Source: Bacteroidales bacterium UBA1725
Lineage (GTDB): Bacteria > Bacteroidota > Bacteroidia > Bacteroidales > UBA932
Reading direction: 5' to 3'
DNA: 22,720 bases
NCBI GenBank assembly: GCA_002315815.1
Contig: DCIN01000044.1
Location: 22,599-45,318 of the forward strand
Shown here: positions 16,693 through 22,720 of the stretch, one piece after another
Numbering within the stretch: position 1 is the first letter of the stretch
How the letters are laid out: each line of letters begins with the position of its first letter
Notes under the pieces: model-generated
What the model was told of the DNA's origin: nothing
Seen by the model: the letters and a program-made list of their open reading frames with translations, nothing else
Database searches by the model: none
Program-made: the position numbers and the translations under genes

Positions 16693-18060
16693 ATGAACAC
16701 TCTTTTCGACAAGATTTGGGATTCCCACGTGGTGGCATCCGCCGGCGGAGGTGTGTCCCAACTCTACATAGACAGGCTCTACTGCCACGAGGCAACCACC
16801 CCTCAGGCTTTTGAAGGCTTGAGAGAGAGGGGAATACGTTGTCTGCGTCCGGAACGTATCTTCTGTATGCCGGACCACAACACTCCGACTCACGATCAGG
16901 ACAAACCGATAGCAGACCCTGTGGGCAGAGCCCAGGTGGATACGCTTGAGCGCAACGCTTCCGAGTTCGGACTCACGTATTTCGGAATGAATACCCCCGA
17001 CAACGGAGTCATTCACGTCGTGGGACCGGAAAAGGGTCTCTCTCTTCCGGGTATGACCATAGTCTGCGGCGATTCCCATACATCCACCCACGGGGCTATG
17101 GGGGCCGTGGCCTTCGGTATAGGTACTTCTGAAGTGGAAATGGTTCTCGCTTCGCAGTGTGTACTCCAGAGCAAGCCCAAGTCGATGAGCATCAGAGTGG
17201 AGGGAGAACTCGGGAAAGGAGTCACAGCCAAGGATCTGGCCTTGTATCTGATGATGAAGATAAGCACCTCCGGTGCCACCGGGTATTTCATTGAATACAG
17301 GGGGTCCACCATCAGATCCCTTTCTATGGAGGGGAGACTCACTTTGAGCAACCTTTGCATAGAGATGGGTGCCCGCGGAGGCTTCATCGCCCCGGACAGC
17401 AAGACCTTCGATTACCTCAAGGGGAGGGAATATGCTCCTGAAGGAGAGGCTTGGGACAGGGCTGTCGAGTATTGGAAGACCCTGTACAGCGGCGAGGATG
17501 CAGTGTTCGACAAGGAACTCGTCTTCGATGCCTCCGACGTACAGCCAATGATCAGCTACGGTACGAATCCGGGTATGTCAATGCCGATAGACGGACGAAT
17601 ACCTGCTGATGCTTCTCCCAAAGCTATGGAATATATGGGCCTTGAACCAGGACAATCCCTTCTTGGCCACAAGGTTGATTATGTGTTCCTGGGTGCCTGC
17701 ACCAACGGCAGGATAGAGGATTTCCGTGCGTTCGCTTCCGTTGTTCGCGGCCGCAGAAAAGCAGAGGGTGTGACAGCCTGGCTGGTACCCGGTTCCTGGG
17801 CCGTGAAGCGCAGCATAGAGGAGGAGGGGCTTGACAAAGAACTGGCCGCTGCCGGTTTTGAAATACGGCAACCCGGTTGTTCTGCCTGTCTTGCTATGAA
17901 TGATGACAAGATTCCTGCCGGGAAATATGCCGTGTCCACGAGCAACCGCAATTTCGAGGGGCGTCAGGGCCCGGGGTCCAGGACTCTTCTCGCCAGTCCC
18001 CTTACCGCAGCCGCAGCCGCAGTTACCGGTGTAGTCACAGACCCGAGAGAATTGATATGA
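16693..18060 (+). CDS. leuC: 3-isopropylmalate/(R)-citramalate isomerase, large subunit
   Basis: A 455-residue aconitase-superfamily subunit. The 4Fe-4S cysteines are Cys336 (FLGACTNGR) and Cys396/Cys399 (GCSACLAMN). CGDSHTSTHGAMG (125-137), FIAPD and the terminal SNRNFEGRQGPGSRTLLASP are diagnostic. The family isomerises 2- to 3-isopropylmalate for leucine; with CimA next door the same complex can isomerise citramalate to 3-methylmalate for isoleucine. No second isomerase pair is present here, so dual use is likely but unproven. The stop overlaps leuD as ATGA. Confidence 0.96.
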   Translation: MNTLFDKIWDSHVVASAGGGVSQLYIDRLYCHEATTPQAFEGLRERGIRCLRPERIFCMPDHNTPTHDQDKPIADPVGRAQVDTLERNASEFGLTYFGMNTPDNGVIHVVGPEKGLSLPGMTIVCGDSHTSTHGAMGAVAFGIGTSEVEMVLASQCVLQSKPKSMSIRVEGELGKGVTAKDLALYLMMKISTSGATGYFIEYRGSTIRSLSMEGRLTLSNLCIEMGARGGFIAPDSKTFDYLKGREYAPEGEAWDRAVEYWKTLYSGEDAVFDKELVFDASDVQPMISYGTNPGMSMPIDGRIPADASPKAMEYMGLEPGQSLLGHKVDYVFLGACTNGRIEDFRAFASVVRGRRKAEGVTAWLVPGSWAVKRSIEEEGLDKELAAAGFEIRQPGCSACLAMNDDKIPAGKYAVSTSNRNFEGRQGPGSRTLLASPLTAAAAAVTGVVTDPRELI

Positions 18061-18659
18061 AACAGAAATTTGACGTAATACAGAGCAGATGCGTGCCTGT
18101 CAAGGCAGACAATATCGACACAGATCAGATTATTCCGGCACGATTCCTAAAGGAAACCACCAGAGACGAGTGCTTCTACGGAGATAATCTTTTCTGTGAC
18201 TGGCGCTACAACGCCGACGGATCGCCCAAACCGGGCTTCCCCCTCAACAATCCGGCTTACTCCGGCTGTATTCTTGTCACGGGGCGGAACTTCGGATCCG
18301 GATCCAGCCGTGAGCACGCTGCTTGGGCCATAGCAGGTTATGGCTTCAGAGTAGTTGTCGCCGCATCTTTCGCAGATATTCATCGGCTCAACGAACTCAA
18401 CAACTTCGTGCTTCCGGTGTCTGTGTCTGAGGATTTTCTGGCGGAACTTCATTCCTGCATCGAGGCTGACCCGGCTACAGAACTGCGTGTCGATCTCCCC
18501 GGAGAGTGTGTCACAAATCTCAAGACCGGCAGAAGCGAGCATTTCCCTATAGGGGAATACAAGAAATACTGTCTGATGAACGCATTGGATGACATAGACT
18601 TCCTGCTTTCGAACAAAAATGCGATAGAACAATTTGAAAGTGGCCGTAAACAGGATTGA
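18057..18659 (+). CDS. leuD: 3-isopropylmalate/(R)-citramalate isomerase, small subunit
   Basis: A 200-residue swivel-domain partner of LeuC. ADNIDTDQIIPARFLK (17-32), GRNFGSGSSREHAAWAI (76-92) and ASFADIHRLNELNNFVLPV are the conserved active-site and subunit-contact segments. Length is normal for the bacterial small subunit. The ATG is coupled to leuC through ATGA, and the last 26 bp are shared with cimA in another frame, so leuC-leuD-cimA forms a coupled block. Confidence 0.96.
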   Translation: MKQKFDVIQSRCVPVKADNIDTDQIIPARFLKETTRDECFYGDNLFCDWRYNADGSPKPGFPLNNPAYSGCILVTGRNFGSGSSREHAAWAIAGYGFRVVVAASFADIHRLNELNNFVLPVSVSEDFLAELHSCIEADPATELRVDLPGECVTNLKTGRSEHFPIGEYKKYCLMNALDDIDFLLSNKNAIEQFESGRKQD

Positions 18660-20172
18660 AATACTGGACACTACGCTCAGGGACGGTGAACAGACCGCCG
18701 GCGTGTCGTTCAATGATGACGAGAAACTCGCGATAGCGAAGATGCTCATCGAGGAGCTCGGAGTGGACCGGATTGAGGTCTGCTCCGCCCGTGTTTCACA
18801 GGGAGAACTCAAGGCTTTTTCCAGAATCTGTTCCTGGGCTTCAGACAAAGCTTGTATAGACCGCATAGAAGCATTGGGCTTTGTTGACAACGACAGAAGC
18901 GTGGACTGGATTCACGATGCCGGCGGCCGTGTTCTGAATCTTCTGGCCAAGGGTTCCCTTCGTCATCTGCAAGGACAGCTCGGCAAGACTCCGGAAGAAC
19001 ACATCGCGGATATCCGCAGGGTGGTGGACAAGGCCGTCGGCAAGGGAATGGACGTAAACATATACCTTGAGGACTGGTCCAACGGAATAAAGGATTCTCC
19101 AGACTATGTCTTCGCCCTCGTGGATGCATTGTCTTCCGGCCCCATCAGGCGCTATATGCTTCCCGACACTCTCGGGGTACTGAATCCCTACGACTGCCAG
19201 AAGTACTGCTCCCTGATGGTGTCACGTTATCCGTCACTGCATTTTGACTTTCACGGACATAACGACTACGATATGGCTGTAGCCAACACTATGGCGGCAG
19301 TCAAGGCTGGAGTCGCTGGTATTCATTTGACAGTGAATGGTCTGGGTGAACGTTGCGGTAACACCCCTCTGGCATCGGCCGTGTGTGTGCTCAATGACCA
19401 TCTTCACGTGGCCAACGGAGTTGACGAAAGGCAGCTTTCCCACGTGTGCAGCTATGTCGCCAGTCTTTCCGGAATCAGAATTCCGGAGAACAAACCGATA
19501 GTTGGTGATGCCGTCTTCACACAGAGTGCGGGCATTCACGCCGACGGTGACTCCAAGGGAGGCCTCTACGAGAACCAGCTTCTTCCTGAGCGTTTCGGAA
19601 GAGTGAGGAAGTATGCACTGGGCAAGACATCAGGCAAGGCCAGCGTTGCAAAGAATCTTGAGGAACTGGGCATACAACTCAGCCCGGCTCAGATAAAGAT
19701 TGTTTCAGACAGAGTGGTAGAACTTGGAGACCGCAAGGAAACGGTGACCACAGAGGATCTTCCCTTCATCATCTCGGATGTGCTCAAAGGCGAATTCGCC
19801 AAAGGAGAAGACAGAATCAGGGTTGTCAATTATTCTCTGCAGCTCACAAGAAAGATGCGTCCTCTGGCAGTGATACGCATCAGTATAGACGGAGAGGAAT
19901 TTGAGGAGATGTCTTCCGGAGCGGGACAGTACGATGCCTTTATGAAGGCACTCTGGAAAGTATATGACAAACTCGGCAAACGGCATCCACGGCTTGTGGA
20001 CTATGCTGTGGGCATCCCTCCGGGAGGCAAGACCGATGCTCTGGTCCAGACTGTAATAACCTGGGAGTCGGACGGCTCTACATTCCGTACCCGGGGATTG
20101 GATGCAGACCAGACCGAGGCTGCGATAAAGGCCACCGTGAAGATGTTGAACATAATAGAGAACAAAAAATGA
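18634..20172 (+). CDS. cimA: (R)-citramalate synthase
   Basis: A 512-residue DRE-TIM enzyme with a catalytic barrel (about 7-280), a linker subdomain and a C-terminal LeuA-type regulatory domain (about 390-510, with SIDGEEFEEMSSGAGQYDAF). LDTTLRDGEQTAGVSF contains Arg16/Asp17; FHGHND gives metal ligands His207 and His209; NGLGERCGN and SAGIHADGD are also intact. The pyruvate-pocket residues reported for Leptospira citramalate synthase (Leu81, Leu104, Tyr144, recalled from that literature) occur at exactly these positions here, which favours pyruvate over 2-oxoisovalerate. Homocitrate or isopropylmalate synthase is the less likely alternative. No ATG precedes the catalytic motif: the start is TTG (18634) or GTG (18640), inside leuD. 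The stop overlaps metX as ATGA. Confidence 0.88.
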   Translation: MKVAVNRIEILDTTLRDGEQTAGVSFNDDEKLAIAKMLIEELGVDRIEVCSARVSQGELKAFSRICSWASDKACIDRIEALGFVDNDRSVDWIHDAGGRVLNLLAKGSLRHLQGQLGKTPEEHIADIRRVVDKAVGKGMDVNIYLEDWSNGIKDSPDYVFALVDALSSGPIRRYMLPDTLGVLNPYDCQKYCSLMVSRYPSLHFDFHGHNDYDMAVANTMAAVKAGVAGIHLTVNGLGERCGNTPLASAVCVLNDHLHVANGVDERQLSHVCSYVASLSGIRIPENKPIVGDAVFTQSAGIHADGDSKGGLYENQLLPERFGRVRKYALGKTSGKASVAKNLEELGIQLSPAQIKIVSDRVVELGDRKETVTTEDLPFIISDVLKGEFAKGEDRIRVVNYSLQLTRKMRPLAVIRISIDGEEFEEMSSGAGQYDAFMKALWKVYDKLGKRHPRLVDYAVGIPPGGKTDALVQTVITWESDGSTFRTRGLDADQTEAAIKATVKMLNIIENKK

Positions 20173-21203
20173 GACGCAATGTCCTGCATATAAGTGAAAG
20201 ATTTGACTTTGAGGCGGGAGGGTCCATCCCTTCGATGGACATAGTGTACCATACTTCCGACAGGGATTATACACCGGGAGAGAAGGTCGTCTGGATATGC
20301 CACGCTCTCACTGGCAATTCCAATCCTGAGGACTGGTGGCCTATGATGGTGGGCAAGGGTTGTCTTCTGGATCCTGACGAAGTGTATGTCATTTGCGCCA
20401 GTTCCCTCTGCTCTCCCTACGGTGAATGCGGGCCGGCTACTGTCAATCCAGATACCGGAAGACCATATTTTCTGAGTTTCCCCAAAACTACTGTGAGGGA
20501 TATAGTCCGCGCTGCCATTCTGGTAAGAAAACATCTTGGTATCGACAAAATCGACCTTATGCTGGGGCCTTCCATAGGCGGTTTTCAGACTGTGGAGTGG
20601 CTGGTGATTGAGCCCGATGTTGTGACCAATGCCGTCATTCTTGCTACTTCCGAGCGTGTAACTCCATATATTACAGCCTTCAATGAGTCGCAGCGAATGG
20701 CTCTGCTCGCCGATCCCAGTTTCGAGGCGGCAGAGAGTCTGAAAGGCGGCGAGGCCGGACTCAGGTGCGCCAGATCCATCGCTCTCATTTCTTACAGAAC
20801 CTATATGGGTTACAATGTCAGTCAGAAGGAGACGGATGACGATGCACTTTTTGCTGACAGGGCGGCCTCTTACCAGCGCTATCAGGGACAGAAATTGCTC
20901 AACCGCGACTTTGACGCCTATAGCTACTGGTATCTCAGCTATTCACTCGATTCGATGAACGTGGGAAGAGGGAGAGGAGGAGTCCGGGAGGCGCTCAAAC
21001 TCGTCAGGAGCAATTGCACAGTCATCAGCATCACCACTGACCAGGTGTTCCCGGCATCCAATCTGCGGGCTATGGCCGAAATGCTTCCCAAGTCTGTATA
21101 TCACGAAATAGACTCAATATACGGTCACGACGGTTTCCTGATAGAGAATGACCGTCTGACCGAAATACTCAGACCCGTACTGAATTCAATCATAAATGCA
21201 TAA
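20169..21203 (+). CDS. metX: Homoserine O-acyltransferase, MetX family
   Basis: A 344-residue alpha/beta-hydrolase-fold acyltransferase. HALTGNS (45-51) forms the oxyanion side, the nucleophile Ser135 lies in GPSIGGFQTVEW, and Asp291 (ITTDQVFP) and His320 (YGHDGFL) complete the triad. The family acylates homoserine, normally with acetyl-CoA, as the first committed step to methionine; serine- or succinyl-specific relatives exist and cannot be excluded. It sits downstream of thrA, whose product homoserine it would use, but after the branched-chain block rather than beside thrB. The ATG overlaps the cimA stop. The last bases overlap a period-18 duplication that also contains two candidate starts of the next gene. 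Confidence 0.9.
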   Translation: MRRNVLHISERFDFEAGGSIPSMDIVYHTSDRDYTPGEKVVWICHALTGNSNPEDWWPMMVGKGCLLDPDEVYVICASSLCSPYGECGPATVNPDTGRPYFLSFPKTTVRDIVRAAILVRKHLGIDKIDLMLGPSIGGFQTVEWLVIEPDVVTNAVILATSERVTPYITAFNESQRMALLADPSFEAAESLKGGEAGLRCARSIALISYRTYMGYNVSQKETDDDALFADRAASYQRYQGQKLLNRDFDAYSYWYLSYSLDSMNVGRGRGGVREALKLVRSNCTVISITTDQVFPASNLRAMAEMLPKSVYHEIDSIYGHDGFLIENDRLTEILRPVLNSIINA

Positions 21204-21221
21204 TAAATCAAAAATGCATAG
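21186..21221 (+). repeat. Period-18 tandem duplication at the metX/leuA-like junction
   Basis: Bases 21186-21203 and 21204-21221 agree at 15 of 18 positions, both containing AAATGCATA. The duplication spans the metX stop and yields two in-frame ATGs, at 21196 and 21214, each followed by CAT. The second has the A-rich upstream context common for Bacteroidetes starts. Confidence 0.8.
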
Positions 21222-22500
21222 AATATTCATAAGCGACAATACCGTCAGATCGGCTGCCGGGAGATACAGAACCTCCTTCCGGCTCAAGCTCGAGACATCG
21301 AGACTTCTGGACAGGTTGGGCGTGTCCTGCATAGAGACTTCTCCCATTGGAGATAATCAGGCGGATTATCTGGCAGTCAAGTCGATAGCTTCAACCGTAA
21401 AGAAAGCGGCCATCGCCGTCCCCGTGGATATACTCAACCCTGCAAGCATAAATACCTCCTGGGAGGCCGTGAGCGGAGCCGTGAATCCCAGACTTCAGGT
21501 TCCTGTGCCTTGCAGCACGGTGCAGATGGAGTACTTCTGCCACCGGAAGCCTGAGGCTGTGGCGTCACTTGTGAGCGATACGGTGAAGGCCTGCGCCGAC
21601 CTTTGTGCAGATGTGGAATTTATCGCGCTGGATTTCACGAGGGCGGAGAAAGCTTTCCTCGGACGCGCTATATCAGCTGCCGTGGAGGCAGGTGCCTCAA
21701 TCATAACGCTTTCCGATGCAGCAGGGAATCTGCTTCCCGATGAATTCGGCGCCTTGATTGCTGCTGTGAAGGAGACTCTTCCTGCAAATGTCAGGCTTGG
21801 AGTCCAGTGTTCCGACGGATTGTTTCTTGCCGATGCCTGTGCCGTGGAAGCAGTGAGGGCCGGAGCTGACGAGATCAAGACTTCGGTGTTCGGTGACGGC
21901 AGTTCATCTCTTCCACGTTTTGCCCATATTCTAAAGACAAGGGAGGAGATGCTCGGCATATCCTGTGAGGTAAAAATCACTGAACTTGACCACATTGCAT
22001 CAGACATAAAGGAAATGTTCGAGTTATATTCCGAGAATCCCACAGCCACAGCTACAGTCATAGCCACGGCGGCCGCAGATTCGGAGTCCCCGGCACTTTC
22101 CGGAGATTTTTCAGAAGAGGAGACAGTTTTGGAGACAATTCCGGAGACATTCAGCCTCGATACCTATCTCATCAATTCAGGGAATGTCATAAGCTCCACC
22201 TGCCACCTGTGTCTTAAAAAGGACGGGCATCCGCTGGAGTGCGTCTGTGTGGGCAACGGCCCCGTCGATGCTGCTTTTCACGCACTGGAGCAGCTCATCG
22301 GTTCCAGATATGAACTGGAGGAGTTCAAGATACGTTCAGTGACAGAAGGTCGTGAGGCGATGGGCGAGACTTTGATAAATCTGCGCCACGAGGGTCGCCT
22401 TTTCTCCGGCAGGGGACTGTCCACCGACATTGTAGGATCCAGCATACTTGCATATCTGGATGCCGCAAATAAAATAGCATACGGGGAGGGACTGAATTGA
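21214..22500 (+). CDS. Degenerate LeuA-like protein: inactive-looking TIM barrel plus intact LeuA regulatory domain
   Basis: A 428-residue relative of 2-isopropylmalate synthase. The barrel is recognisable (CIETSPIGDNQADYLAVKSI, STVQMEYFCHRKPEAV, DVEFIALDFTR, IITLSDAAGNLLPDEFG), but the DTTLRDGEQ motif reads DNTVRSAAG (8-16, Arg12 kept, metal Asp to Ser13). The catalytic Glu is Leu139, the metal pair HxHN is QCSD (Gln198, Ser200), and NGxGERxGN becomes VFGDGSS. The middle subdomain that normally carries the catalytic His is missing, replaced by an A/T/S/E-rich linker (about 280-310). The C-terminal regulatory domain (about 312-424: GNGPVDAAFHALEQL, SVTEGREAMGE, FSGRGLSTDIVGSSILAYLDA) is complete. 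It probably binds a ligand or partner rather than making isopropylmalate. An ATG at 21196 would add six residues and overlap metX. Confidence 0.85.
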   Translation: MHRIFISDNTVRSAAGRYRTSFRLKLETSRLLDRLGVSCIETSPIGDNQADYLAVKSIASTVKKAAIAVPVDILNPASINTSWEAVSGAVNPRLQVPVPCSTVQMEYFCHRKPEAVASLVSDTVKACADLCADVEFIALDFTRAEKAFLGRAISAAVEAGASIITLSDAAGNLLPDEFGALIAAVKETLPANVRLGVQCSDGLFLADACAVEAVRAGADEIKTSVFGDGSSSLPRFAHILKTREEMLGISCEVKITELDHIASDIKEMFELYSENPTATATVIATAAADSESPALSGDFSEEETVLETIPETFSLDTYLINSGNVISSTCHLCLKKDGHPLECVCVGNGPVDAAFHALEQLIGSRYELEEFKIRSVTEGREAMGETLINLRHEGRLFSGRGLSTDIVGSSILAYLDAANKIAYGEGLN

Positions 22501-22720
22501 AGCTTTCTTTTTCCACAAAAGGATGGAGCGACGGCAGCAACTGGTCCGTACTTCTCGACAGGGCGCAGGAGATGAACTTTTCCGGCATCGAAGTGTTCGA
22601 CCCCTTGAGCAGAGAAGCTTTTCTGGCACCGGGAGGCCCTTTCCATAACAGAAGCATTCTTGCTACATTCCGGAATCTCAAGGGCCACAGGCTTTCCATT
22701 CCCTGCATTGACAGCGGTGC
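22497..22720 (+). CDS. Sugar-phosphate isomerase/epimerase-like TIM-barrel protein (5' part, runs off the window)
   Basis: An open frame of 74 codons continues past the window edge. It begins TTG at 22497, overlapping the previous stop as TTGA. The translation starts KLSFSTKGWSDGSNW, then LLDRAQEMNFSGIEVFD, and ends near LSIPCIDSG. The opening strand, the E-M-x-F-x-G-I-E segment and the IPCIDS strand resemble the first barrel units of the xylose-isomerase/AP-endonuclease-2 superfamily. No metal-site residues lie in the visible part, so function is open. Start by TTG is inferred from coupling; no nearby ATG gives the whole first strand. Confidence 0.7.
   Translation, partial: MKLSFSTKGWSDGSNWSVLLDRAQEMNFSGIEVFDPLSREAFLAPGGPFHNRSILATFRNLKGHRLSIPCIDSG

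Noticed and set aside
18147..18890. 247-codon minus-strand open frame opposite leuD and cimA
   Set aside because: Antisense of two coupled genes with intact family motifs; no own domain or start context.
19705..20534. Two overlapping minus-strand open frames opposite cimA/metX
   Set aside because: Both oppose conserved coding sequence and show no family signature.

Overview
The window looks like chromosomal DNA from an anaerobic member of the Bacteroidales. This rests on protein style (a patatin fused to a POTRA/outer-membrane barrel, a roughly 350-residue IlvC that resembles Bacteroides IlvC from memory, and CimA next to LeuCD), on weak or absent Shine-Dalgarno sequences with A-rich leaders, and on a perfect TAnnTTTG-type -7 element. 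Genus and family cannot be fixed from the sequence. No mobile elements, rRNA, tRNA or CRISPR were seen.

Layout. Bases 43-4627 hold three overlapping minus-strand genes transcribed lysA -> rlmN -> patatin/outer-membrane protein. An 82-bp AT-rich divergent region (4628-4709) separates them from a plus-strand run of fifteen genes that reaches the right edge. In order these are thrA (fused aspartokinase-homoserine dehydrogenase), thrB, thrC, asd, a class I/II aminotransferase, ilvD, ilvB, ilvN, ilvC, leuC, leuD, cimA (citramalate synthase), metX, a degenerate LeuA-like protein, and the start of a sugar-phosphate-isomerase-like TIM-barrel gene. Many junctions are ATGA/TTGA or longer overlaps and the largest gap is 48 bp, so the run reads as one supra-operon.

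How the genes work together. ThrA plus Asd convert aspartate to homoserine. ThrB and ThrC take homoserine to threonine, and MetX starts the methionine branch. LysA, divergent, closes the lysine/diaminopimelate branch. IlvB/IlvN, IlvC and IlvD serve valine, isoleucine and leucine. CimA with LeuC and LeuD can make 2-oxobutyrate from pyruvate and acetyl-CoA, giving isoleucine without threonine deaminase. No ilvA, ilvE, leuB or catalytically intact leuA lies in this window; the aminotransferase after asd might serve one of the transamination steps.

Most unusual content. (1) The LeuA-like protein at 21214-22500 keeps the TIM-barrel shell and the complete LeuA regulatory domain, but the metal ligands, the catalytic Glu and the catalytic-His subdomain are replaced or missing. 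It looks like a pseudoenzyme or regulator, followed at once by an unfamiliar TIM-barrel gene. (2) Gene junctions carry short tandem duplications of 17-21 bp. At thrA/thrB the repeats form back-to-back six-codon ATG...TGA mini-ORFs, and at metX/leuA-like they duplicate the start codon. (3) The lysA/thrA divergent region carries the same 8-mer just upstream of both start codons, in inverted arrangement.
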